From Propionibacteriaceae bacterium (GTDB lineage Bacteria > Actinomycetota > Actinomycetes > Propionibacteriales > Propionibacteriaceae), in contig JAIRVA010000089.1 of NCBI GenBank assembly GCA_031254155.1, positions 1 to 5,854 on the forward strand: 5,854 nt of DNA. The letters are read 5' to 3'. The notes beneath the pieces are model-generated. The model saw nothing but the letters and a program-made list of their open reading frames with translations. It had not been told where the DNA came from and did no database searches. Shown here piece by piece: positions 1 through 5,740 of the stretch. The position numbers and the translations under genes were made by a program. Positions within the stretch are counted from its first letter, which is position 1; every line of letters begins with the position of its first letter.

Positions 1-764
1 TGGCGATTCGAGTCATTCCGTGTTTGGACGTTAACGGCGGGCGCGTCGTGAAGGGAGTCAACTTCCTGAACCTCCGCGACGCCGGGGATCCGGTCGAGCT
101 TGCGCGGGCGTACGGCGAGCAGGGCGCGGACGAACTAACCTTTCTCGACATCTCGGCCACCCGGGAGGGGCGCGCGACCACGCTCCAGGTGGTGACCGCG
201 ACCGCGGAGGCGGTATTCATTCCGCTGACCGTGGGCGGCGGGGTACGCTCCGTCGACGATGTGGACGCCCTTCTCAAGGCCGGGGCCGACAAGGTGGGGG
301 TCAACACGGCTGCCCTCGCCGACCCGGGCCTCATCGACCGGATCGTGGACCGGTTCGGCAACCAGGTGCTCGTACTCTCGGTCGACGCGCGGCGGGAGGC
401 CGGACAGCCGTCGGGCTTCGGGATCACGACTCACGGCGGCAGCCGGTCCGCGGGCCGGGACGCGGTCGAGTGGGCCCGTGAGGGCGCGGCCCGGGGTGCC
501 GGCGAGATCCTGCTCACATCCATGGACGCCGACGGTACGACCACGGGCTTCGACCTCGACGTGATCGCCGCGGTCCGCGCGGTGGTCGACGTCCCCGTTA
601 TCGCGTCCGGTGGCGCCGGTGCGCCGGCGGATTTCGTCGCCGCCGTCCGGGCGGGCGCCGACGCCGTGCTCGCCGCCAGCGTCTTCCACTTCGGCACCTT
701 GACGGTCGGTGACGTGAAACTGGCCCTGCGCGACGCGGGGTACCCCGTGAGAGAGGACAACTGA
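1..764 (+). CDS. hisF: Imidazole glycerol phosphate synthase subunit HisF (cyclase), 5' end clipped by one base
   Basis: HisF is the cyclase subunit of the cytoplasmic HisF-HisH complex. It uses ammonia from HisH to convert PRFAR into imidazole glycerol phosphate and AICAR, linking histidine and purine synthesis. The reading frame continues upstream of the first TTG (24) to the window edge as Ala-Ile-Arg-Val-Ile-Pro-Cys, with bases 1-2 being the TG of the start codon, so the full protein is about 254 residues, normal for the family. Visible hallmarks of the (beta-alpha)8 barrel are CLDVNGGRVVKG with catalytic Asp10, the second catalytic Asp129 in VLSVDARR, phosphate-binding LTVGGGVRS (about 76-84), LTSMDADGT (about 172-180), IASGGAGAP (about 201-209) and ASVFHFG near the C terminus. 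The stop overlaps the next start by one base (TGATG), which implies translational coupling. Identity is essentially certain; the exact start codon (ATG, GTG or TTG) lies outside the window. Confidence 0.97.
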   Translation, partial: AIRVIPCLDVNGGRVVKGVNFLNLRDAGDPVELARAYGEQGADELTFLDISATREGRATTLQVVTATAEAVFIPLTVGGGVRSVDDVDALLKAGADKVGVNTAALADPGLIDRIVDRFGNQVLVLSVDARREAGQPSGFGITTHGGSRSAGRDAVEWAREGAARGAGEILLTSMDADGTTTGFDLDVIAAVRAVVDVPVIASGGAGAPADFVAAVRAGADAVLAASVFHFGTLTVGDVKLALRDAGYPVREDN

Positions 765-1693
765 TGAAGGTGTGGGCGCCGTACGCCTCGCTCGACGAGG
801 CCCTGACCCGGCTCGGCCCGCTGCCGGCGGGCATCGACCTTGACGTCGTGGGCGACGACCACGTTCCCGCGACCGGGGCGGACACCGTCGCACTGCTCGC
901 CGTACCCAACTACTCCGCCAAGCAGGTCCTGGCCCTCGCCTTCGCGCGGCCCCTGCCGGGTCTGCGGTGGGTCCAGCTCGCCTCGGCGGGGTACGAGCAC
1001 GTGCTTGATGTCATCCCCGATTCCATCGGCATCTGCAACGCCGCGGGCGTTCACGACGCCGGGACCTCCGAACTGGCCGTCGCCCTCGCCCTCGCGGCAC
1101 TGCGCCGGCTGGACACGTACGCGCTCGACAAGGCCGCTGGCCGGTTTGCGCCGGTCTACTCCGATTCGCTGGCCGACAAGCGGGTCCTCATCGTCGGCTA
1201 TGGCCGCATCGGGTCGGCGGTCGAACGCCGGCTGGCGGGTTTCGAGGTCGCCTCGGTCACCCGCGTGGCCCGGACACCGCGGAGCGACCCGGCCGTGCAC
1301 GCCGTGGCCGATCTGCCGGAGCTGGTCGGGGCCGCCGACGTCATCTTCCTCTGCCTGCCGGGCTCGCCCGCGACGCGGCACATCGTGGACGCCGGCCTGC
1401 TCGCGCGGATGCACGACGGCACGCTGCTCGTCAACGTGGGCCGCGGCGTCCTCGTCGACACCGCCGCCCTCCTGGCGGAGAACGGTCGTATCCGCGCCGC
1501 CCTTGATGTCACCGATCCCGAACCGCTCCCGGATGGGCATCCCCTCTGGACAGCGGACTTTGTGACCTGGGCGCCCCACGTCGGCGGCCTCAGCCGGGCC
1601 TTCGAGCCGCGGTACGACGCTCTCCTGCGGGCCCAGCTGGCGCGGTTCGTGGACGCCCAGCCCCTGCTCAACATCGTCAGGAGCCCGCGATGA
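764..1693 (+). CDS. D-isomer-specific 2-hydroxyacid dehydrogenase family protein
   Basis: This is a 309-residue NAD(P)-dependent oxidoreductase of the D-2-hydroxyacid dehydrogenase family, which interconverts 2-keto acids and D-2-hydroxy acids in the cytoplasm. The split substrate domain (about 1-97 and 280-309) carries VQLASAGYEH (70-79). The central Rossmann domain has VLIVGYGRIG (141-150). The catalytic triad is visible as Arg227 in NVGRGVLVD, Glu253 in DPEPLPDGHPLW and His272 in APHVGG. Where NAD-specific members have an acidic residue after the second beta strand, this protein has VTRVAR (165-170) with two arginines, suggesting NADPH preference (inference). It lacks a C-terminal ACT domain, so it is not a classic long SerA. 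The start at 764 is supported by AGAGAGGA (750-757) six bases upstream and by the 1-base overlap with hisF. The substrate cannot be named; glyoxylate/hydroxypyruvate or a branched 2-keto acid are possibilities. Confidence 0.9.
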   Translation: MKVWAPYASLDEALTRLGPLPAGIDLDVVGDDHVPATGADTVALLAVPNYSAKQVLALAFARPLPGLRWVQLASAGYEHVLDVIPDSIGICNAAGVHDAGTSELAVALALAALRRLDTYALDKAAGRFAPVYSDSLADKRVLIVGYGRIGSAVERRLAGFEVASVTRVARTPRSDPAVHAVADLPELVGAADVIFLCLPGSPATRHIVDAGLLARMHDGTLLVNVGRGVLVDTAALLAENGRIRAALDVTDPEPLPDGHPLWTADFVTWAPHVGGLSRAFEPRYDALLRAQLARFVDAQPLLNIVRSPR

Positions 1694-2094
1694 ACGACTG
1701 CTTGTTCTGTCAGATCCTCGCGGGCGAGGTGCCCTCCCGCCGCTTCTACGAGGACGAGTGGTGCGTCGGTTTCCTCGACATTTCGCCGTACCACCGCGGC
1801 CACAGCCTCGTCATCCCGCGTCGTCACGTGCCCGACGGGATCACCGATCCGGCGGCGTGGCAAGAGGTCTCCCAGGGACTCATCGCGGTGTCGGCCCTGC
1901 TCCAGGCGCGCCTGGGCGCGACGGGGGTCAACATCTTGTCCAACGCCGGGGCCGTGTCCGGCCAGGAGATCTTCCACTTCCACGTCCACATCCTGCCCCG
2001 CTACCCGGACAACCCGGGCATGGCCGGGCTCACCCACCGCGACGAAGGTGCGGCCGACGATCTCGACGGGCTGTACGCACAGTTGATCGGCTAG
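1690..2094 (+). CDS. HIT family (histidine triad) nucleotide-binding protein
   Basis: This is a 134-residue histidine triad protein of the small Hint/Hit type, a cytoplasmic homodimeric nucleotide phosphoramidase or dinucleotide hydrolase by family. The defining motif is HFHVHILPR at 96-104, in which His98 is expected to form the nucleotidyl intermediate. The N-terminal CLFC (Cys4, Cys7), His46 in VIPRRHV and His96 match the zinc-binding set of bacterial Hit proteins. FLDISPYHRGHSLVIP (29-43) and NILSNAGAVSGQEIFHFHVH (81-100) are the family's nucleotide-pocket segments. Its length is slightly below the common 135-145 residues, with nothing missing. The ATG overlaps the dehydrogenase stop by four bases (ATGA), and AGGAG (1679-1683) sits six bases upstream, so co-translation with the preceding genes is likely. 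The physiological substrate is unknown. The link with hisF and the dehydrogenase is positional only. Confidence 0.93.
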   Translation: MNDCLFCQILAGEVPSRRFYEDEWCVGFLDISPYHRGHSLVIPRRHVPDGITDPAAWQEVSQGLIAVSALLQARLGATGVNILSNAGAVSGQEIFHFHVHILPRYPDNPGMAGLTHRDEGAADDLDGLYAQLIG

Positions 2095-2119
2095 CCGACT
2101 GTCCACGATGCGAACGTAG

Positions 2120-2149
2120 TTGACACCGATGGTCCCCGTAGGGAAAGGT
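2120..2149 (+). promoter_or_regulatory. Candidate promoter of the ilvB leader transcript
   Basis: A perfect -35 hexamer TTGACA (2120-2125) is followed after 18 bases by AAAGGT (2144-2149), which keeps only the two most important -10 positions (A at the second and T at the sixth base). The predicted transcription start would be about 2156-2157, exactly at the GTG of the leader peptide, giving a leaderless leader-peptide mRNA as is common in actinobacteria. The -10 is weak, so this is a tentative call. Confidence 0.45.
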
Positions 2150-2156
2150 AATTGAC

Positions 2157-2183
2157 GTGTCCAGAAAGGTTCTCGTACTCTAG
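2157..2183 (+). CDS. ilvB leader peptide (branched-chain amino acid attenuator peptide)
   Basis: This is an 8-codon reading frame, GTG TCC AGA AAG GTT CTC GTA CTC then TAG, encoding Met-Ser-Arg-Lys-Val-Leu-Val-Leu. The last four codons are all valine or leucine, the products of the pathway encoded downstream. The frame has an in-frame TAG at 2139-2141 and no other start between, so GTG at 2157 is the only credible start. GGGAAAGG (2141-2148) lies eight bases upstream and could serve as ribosome binding site if transcription starts further upstream; with the promoter at 2120-2149 the message would instead be leaderless. Short leader peptides rich in branched-chain codons before ilvB are known in Corynebacterium and Streptomyces. 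Its role is inferred to be sensing of charged Val/Leu tRNA by ribosome stalling; the peptide itself probably has no function. Its position just before the stem-loops at 2187-2242 strongly supports the call. Confidence 0.82.
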   Translation: MSRKVLVL

Positions 2184-2186
2184 CCC

Positions 2187-2219
2187 GCGCGTATAGCGAT
2201 ATACGCGCACCCTCGTATG
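2187..2219 (+). promoter_or_regulatory. Attenuator stem 1:2 and competing antiterminator pairing
   Basis: Segment 1, GCGCGTATA (2187-2195), pairs perfectly with segment 2, TATACGCGC (2200-2208), around a GCGA loop (2196-2199) of the stable GNRA class. Segment 2 can instead pair with the 5' arm of the following terminator: TATACG (2200-2205) with CGTATG (2214-2219), six pairs including one U-G, with loop 2206-2213. This pairing excludes both stem 1:2 and the terminator. Expected behaviour (inference): a ribosome held on the Val/Leu codons at 2169-2180 masks segment 1, so the 2:3 antiterminator forms and ilvBNC is transcribed. After quick translation and release, 1:2 and the terminator form. 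Confidence 0.75.
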
Positions 2220-2242
2220 CCAGCCGGCAGCGGGGGTTTTTT
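2209..2242 (+). terminator. Intrinsic terminator of the ilvB attenuator
   Basis: The hairpin pairs ACCCTCG (2209-2215) with CGGGGGT (2231-2237), including one U-G pair. After a small TA/G internal loop, TGCC (2218-2221) pairs with GGCA (2226-2229) around AGCC. That makes 11 base pairs ending in G5, followed directly by T6 (2237-2242). It lies between the leader peptide and ilvB, and its 5' arm is shared with the antiterminator. No terminator is visible after the HIT gene, so this structure may also stop readthrough from the hisF-side genes. Confidence 0.85.
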
Positions 2243-2267
2243 GTTGGACGAAGAACCGCAATGTCAG

Positions 2268-2274
2268 AAAGGAG
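2268..2274 (+). promoter_or_regulatory. Ribosome binding site that fixes the ilvB GTG start
   Basis: AAAGGAG lies six bases before the GTG at 2281. The alternative in-frame ATG at 2293 would be 18 bases away from it, so the GTG is preferred. Confidence 0.8.
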
Positions 2275-2280
2275 ACGCTT

Positions 2281-4011
2281 GTGAGTACAGCGATGACCGG
2301 CGCGCAAGCTCTGGTGAAAGCGCTAGAGGCGGTGGGTGTCGAGGTCGCCTTCGGCATCCCGGGGGGCTGCATCCTGCCCCTCTACGATCCGTTGTTCGAT
2401 TCCCCGATCCGGCACATCCTCGTCCGCCATGAACAGGGCGCGGCGCACGCGGCGGAGGGGTACGCGATGGCGACCGGGCGCGTCGGCGTGTGCATGGCCA
2501 CGTCGGGGCCGGGGGCCACGAATCTCGTCACCGGGCTCGGGGACGCCTACATGGACTCGGTACCGATCGTCGCCATCACGGGCCAGGTGAACTCGTGGGC
2601 CATCGGGACGGACGCCTTCCAGGAGGCGGACATCCGCGGGATCACCTTCCCCATCACGAAACACAACTTCCTCATCAAGTCACCCGATGACATCGCGCGC
2701 GCCATCGTGGAAGCCTTCCACATCGCGTCGACCGGCCGGCCCGGACCCGTCCTGGTGGACGTGGCGAAAGACGCCTTGACCGGTACGACGACGTGGGAGT
2801 GGCCGCTCGCCATCGACCTGCCGGGGTACAAGCCGACGGTCACCCCACACTTCCGACAGGTCCGCGAGGCGGCCCAGATGATCGCGGCGGCCAAGAAGCC
2901 AGTCTTGTACGTCGGCGGCGGGATCGTGAAGGCCCGCGCCGCCGAGGCGCTGGCGACGGTCATGGAGACGGCGCCGATGCCACTCGTCACCACCCTCATG
3001 GGCCGGGGTGTCTTCCCCGACTCGCACCCGCTGAACTACGGGATGCCGGGGATGCACGGGACGGTGGCCGCGGTGGGCGCCCTCCAGAAAGCCGACCTGA
3101 TCGTGGCCGTGGGGGTGCGCTTCGATGACCGGGTGACCGGCCATCTGGCCTCGTTCGCGCCGAACGCCAAGGTCATCCACTGTGACATCGATCCCGCCGA
3201 GATCGGGAAGAACCGGGCGGCCGACCTGCCCATCGTGGGGGATGCCAAGCTCATGCTGGCCGACTTGGCGCACCACCTGGGCGATCTCGAACTCCCCGGC
3301 TGGGGCGAGTGGGTGGCGTACCTCGACTCCCTCCAGGAGCGGTACCCGACGTGGGCGGGCGACCCGGACGACGACATGCTGCAGCCCCAGGAGGTCATCC
3401 GTAAGATCGGCGAGATCGCCGGGCCGGACACGATCTTCGTCACCGGGGTCGGGCAGCACCAGATGTGGAGTGCCCACTTCCTGCCGCACGAGAAGCCGTA
3501 CCAGTGGCTCACCTCCGGCGGCGCCGGGACGATGGGCTACTGCGTGCCGGCGACGATGGGGGCCAAGGTCGGGGCGCCCGACAAGGTCGTGTGGGGCATC
3601 GACGGCGACGGGTGTTTCCAGATGACCAACCAGGAGCTCACCACCTGCGCGCTCAACGGGATCCCCGTCAAGATCGCCATCATCAACAACCAGGTGCTCG
3701 GCATGGTCCGGCAGTGGCAGACGCTGTTCTACGGCGCCCGCTACTCGAACACCGAACTGCACACCGACCGGTACCCTGACTTCGTCAAACTGGCCGAGGC
3801 GATGGGCTGCGTGGCGATGCGCGCCACGACCCTGGAGGAGGCCGAAGCCGTCATCGCGAAGGCCATGACGATCAACGACCGCCCGGTCGTCGTCGAGTTC
3901 ATCGTCCACAAAGACGCGATGGTGTGGCCGATGGTTCCCGCTGGGACGAGCAACGACGACATCAAGTACGCCCGCGACATGGCCCCCCAGTGGGAGGAGG
4001 AATCACTATGA
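2281..4011 (+). CDS. ilvB: Acetolactate (acetohydroxyacid) synthase, large catalytic subunit
   Basis: This 576-residue ThDP/FAD/Mg enzyme condenses two pyruvates to 2-acetolactate (valine/leucine branch) or pyruvate with 2-ketobutyrate to 2-aceto-2-hydroxybutyrate (isoleucine branch). The domains are ThDP-binding Pyr (about 5-170), central FAD-associated (about 190-330) and C-terminal ThDP PP (about 385-545). Catalytic Glu51 sits in RHEQGAAHAAEGYA. RFDDRVTG (280-287) is the biosynthetic AHAS signature. The ThDP motif starts GDG (442-444) and ends NN (469-470), giving Mg ligands Asp443 and Asn470. Trp479 in VRQWQ matches the herbicide-site tryptophan of plant AHAS. Length is usual for the family. 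GTG start at 2281 is chosen for the AAAGGAG six bases upstream. The stop overlaps the ilvN ATG by four bases, so the two subunits should be made in coupled amounts. Expression is likely controlled by the attenuator immediately upstream, and activity by IlvN. Confidence 0.98.
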   Translation: MSTAMTGAQALVKALEAVGVEVAFGIPGGCILPLYDPLFDSPIRHILVRHEQGAAHAAEGYAMATGRVGVCMATSGPGATNLVTGLGDAYMDSVPIVAITGQVNSWAIGTDAFQEADIRGITFPITKHNFLIKSPDDIARAIVEAFHIASTGRPGPVLVDVAKDALTGTTTWEWPLAIDLPGYKPTVTPHFRQVREAAQMIAAAKKPVLYVGGGIVKARAAEALATVMETAPMPLVTTLMGRGVFPDSHPLNYGMPGMHGTVAAVGALQKADLIVAVGVRFDDRVTGHLASFAPNAKVIHCDIDPAEIGKNRAADLPIVGDAKLMLADLAHHLGDLELPGWGEWVAYLDSLQERYPTWAGDPDDDMLQPQEVIRKIGEIAGPDTIFVTGVGQHQMWSAHFLPHEKPYQWLTSGGAGTMGYCVPATMGAKVGAPDKVVWGIDGDGCFQMTNQELTTCALNGIPVKIAIINNQVLGMVRQWQTLFYGARYSNTELHTDRYPDFVKLAEAMGCVAMRATTLEEAEAVIAKAMTINDRPVVVEFIVHKDAMVWPMVPAGTSNDDIKYARDMAPQWEEESL

Positions 4012-4547
4012 CCACCACAATCACGACGCTCTCGGTCCTGGTCCAGAACAGCCCGGGTGTGCTCGCCCGCATCGCCGGCCTGTTCGCCCGCCGGGGTTTC
4101 AACATCGAGTCGCTGTCGGTCGGCCCGACGGAACGCGAGGACCAGTCGCGCATGACAATTGTCGCGCTCACGCCGGACGAGGCGACGCTCGAGCAGATCA
4201 CCAAGCAGCTGAACAAGTTGGTCGAGGTCATCAAGATCATCGAGATGGAGAAGGGCAAGGCGGTCCGCCGCGAGCTCATCCTCGTCAAGATCCACGCCGA
4301 GGCCGACACCCGGGCCCAGGTCCTGGGCCTGGTGGACACGTTCCGCGGCAAGGTCGTGGACGTGGCCGCCGACTCGCTCATCGTCGAGGTCACCGGTAAG
4401 TACGGCAAGGTCCACGCCTTCCTCGACATGATCGCGCCCTATGGCATCAAGGAACTGGTCCAGTCCGGGTCGGTCGCCCTGGCGCGCGGCTCCAAGACCA
4501 TCACCGACAAATCAAAGTTTGACCGGACACCCCGGGACAAGAGTTGA
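4008..4547 (+). CDS. ilvN: Acetolactate synthase, small regulatory subunit
   Basis: This 179-residue regulatory subunit binds IlvB, stimulates its activity and confers feedback inhibition by valine. The N-terminal ACT domain spans about 7-80 and begins LSVLVQNSPGVLARIAGLF. Asn14, Gly17 and Asn32 align with residues that form the valine site in E. coli IlvH (Asn11, Gly14, Asn29), so valine sensitivity is expected. The C-terminal small-subunit domain covers about 85-158 (RELILVKIHAEADTRAQV onward). The last 20 or so residues (from about 160) are a charged, probably flexible tail rich in Lys, Asp, Arg and Ser. The frame is open upstream to 3924, but ATG 4008 is chosen for three reasons: it gives the family-typical N terminus, GGAGGAGG (3993-4000) lies seven bases before it, and it overlaps the ilvB stop as ATGA. 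Confidence 0.97.
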   Translation: MTTTITTLSVLVQNSPGVLARIAGLFARRGFNIESLSVGPTEREDQSRMTIVALTPDEATLEQITKQLNKLVEVIKIIEMEKGKAVRRELILVKIHAEADTRAQVLGLVDTFRGKVVDVAADSLIVEVTGKYGKVHAFLDMIAPYGIKELVQSGSVALARGSKTITDKSKFDRTPRDKS

Positions 4548-4564
4548 CACGACAAGGAGAAACA

Positions 4565-5590
4565 ATGGCAAAGATGTTTTACGACGACGACGCGGATCTC
4601 GCGGTCATCCAGAACCGGAAGGTGGCGGTCATCGGCTACGGGTCGCAGGGCCACGCCCACGCGCTGTCGCTGCGCGATTCCGGGGTGGATGTCCGGGTCG
4701 GCCTGCGGCCCGACTCGAAGTCGCGGGACAAGGCCGAGGCCGAGGGTCTGCGCGTTGTACCGGTCGAAACCGCTTGTGAAGAGGCCGATGTCATCATGAT
4801 TCTGGCTCCCGACCAGGTCCAGCGCGGGCTGTACGCCGCCGAGATCGCGCCGCATCTGAAGCCGGGGGACGCCCTGTTCTTCGCCCACGGGTTCAACATC
4901 CGCTTCGGCTACATCACCCCGCCGGCGGGTGTCGACGTCTGCATGGTCGCGCCCAAGGGCCCGGGCCACCTGGTCCGCCGGGAGTACGCCGCGGGGCGCG
5001 GGGTGCCGGTCGTCGTCGCCGTCGAGAAGGACGAGACGGGGGCGGCCTGGCCGCTGACGCTGGCGTACGCCAAGGGCATCGGCGGGCTGCGCGCCGGCGG
5101 TATCGCGACCACCTTCACGGAGGAGACCGAGACCGACCTCTTCGGTGAGCAGGCTGTTCTGTGCGGTGGGGTGTCCCACCTCATCGAGGCCGGCTGGGAG
5201 ACGCTGGTCGCCGCGGGGTACCAGCCCGAGGTGGCGTACTTCGAGTGCCTGCACGAGATGAAGCTCATCGTGGACCTGATGTACGAGGGTGGCATCGCCA
5301 AGCAGCGCTGGAGCGTGTCCGACACGGCAGAGTACGGCGACTACGTCTCCGGCCCGCGCATCATCGACGACCACGTCCGGGCCTCGATGCAGGCCGTGCT
5401 CGACGACATCCGGTCCGGCGCCTTCGCCGCGCGTTTCATCGCCGACCAAGACGCTGGTGCCCCCGAGTTCAAGGCGCTGCGCGCCAAGGAAGAGGCGCAC
5501 CCGATCGAGGCCGTGGGCCGCAACCTGCGTGGGCTCATGAGCTGGGTCAAGACCCAGGACGACTACACCGAGGGTACGGCCGCGCGGTAG
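4565..5590 (+). CDS. ilvC: Ketol-acid reductoisomerase (NADP+), class I
   Basis: This 341-residue short-form (class I) enzyme isomerises and reduces acetolactate to 2,3-dihydroxyisovalerate and acetohydroxybutyrate to the isoleucine precursor, using Mg and NADPH. The Rossmann domain has VIGYGSQGHAHAL (22-34). The cofactor loop GLRPDSKS contains Arg48, Ser51 and Ser53, the set that recognises the 2'-phosphate of NADPH. His108 lies in FAHGFNIRFGYI. KGPGHLVRREY is at 131-141. The C-terminal knotted domain supplies the metal ligands Asp191 and Glu195 (DLFGEQ), and Glu227 and Glu231 (FECLHEMK). All key residues are present. The frame could open at TTG 4544, but ATG 4565 gives the standard MAKMFYDDDADL start and has AAGGAG (4554-4559) five bases upstream. 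It follows ilvN by 17 bases, so it is the third gene of the ilvBNC operon. Confidence 0.98.
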   Translation: MAKMFYDDDADLAVIQNRKVAVIGYGSQGHAHALSLRDSGVDVRVGLRPDSKSRDKAEAEGLRVVPVETACEEADVIMILAPDQVQRGLYAAEIAPHLKPGDALFFAHGFNIRFGYITPPAGVDVCMVAPKGPGHLVRREYAAGRGVPVVVAVEKDETGAAWPLTLAYAKGIGGLRAGGIATTFTEETETDLFGEQAVLCGGVSHLIEAGWETLVAAGYQPEVAYFECLHEMKLIVDLMYEGGIAKQRWSVSDTAEYGDYVSGPRIIDDHVRASMQAVLDDIRSGAFAARFIADQDAGAPEFKALRAKEEAHPIEAVGRNLRGLMSWVKTQDDYTEGTAAR

Positions 5591-5603
5591 GACTGCGGGT
5601 GTA

Positions 5604-5649
5604 CGCGCGGGTTGGACGACCCACGTGGGCCACTGGGGTCGTCGGCGCG
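5604..5649 (+). terminator. Stem-loop after ilvC, possible U-less terminator
   Basis: GACGACCC (5615-5622) pairs perfectly with GGGTCGTC (5636-5643) over a 13-base loop, starting 25 bases after the ilvC stop. Across an asymmetric internal loop, CGCGC (5604-5608) can also pair with GCGCG (5645-5649). A palindrome CCCACGTGGG (5620-5629) overlaps the core. No T-run follows, so termination is inferred from position and strength only. Confidence 0.5.
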
Positions 5650-5740
5650 ACTCGGCCTGCCTCGACGGGCTGGTCGTTTGTTTGCTGACTCGGCCTGCCT
5701 CGCCGGCGCCTCCCCCTGCGTCCTCGGATTGCCTGACTCG
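5649..5740. repeat. 16-bp direct repeat with a third partial copy, 38-base period
   Basis: GACTCGGCCTGCCTCG occurs at 5649-5664 and again, identically, at 5687-5702. A third partial copy, GCCTGACTCG (5731-5740), matches the last ten bases of the unit (GCCTGCCTCG) with one mismatch, and falls at the same 38-base spacing. The sequences between the copies are not conserved. Function is unknown. Confidence 0.6.

Noticed and set aside
431..1579. Long minus-strand open frame opposite hisF and the dehydrogenase
   Set aside because: It runs opposite two clearly identified genes. Its composition is that of a complementary-strand shadow and it shows no family motif.
764..1693. Calling the dehydrogenase serA because of its nearness to ilvBNC
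   Set aside because: At 309 residues it lacks the C-terminal regulatory domains of the long actinobacterial SerA, lies upstream rather than after ilvC, and has an NADP-like cofactor loop.
2680..3909. Long minus-strand open frame opposite ilvB
   Set aside because: It is antisense to a fully conserved ilvB. The Asp/Val/Arg/His-rich product without motifs is typical of high-GC shadow frames.
3924..4007. Longer ilvN with an upstream start at 3924
   Set aside because: It would overlap ilvB by 88 bases and add 28 residues not found in the family. ATG 4008 has a strong ribosome binding site and the standard N terminus.
4544..4549. TTGACA at the ilvN/ilvC junction as a separate ilvC promoter
   Set aside because: No acceptable -10 hexamer lies 16-19 bases downstream, and the predicted start would fall inside ilvC. 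The motif arises from the ilvN stop codon and the bases after it.
5649..5740. CRISPR array
   Set aside because: There are only two exact copies of a 16-bp unit plus a partial one, with 22-base gaps and no cas genes. The unit is shorter than CRISPR repeats.
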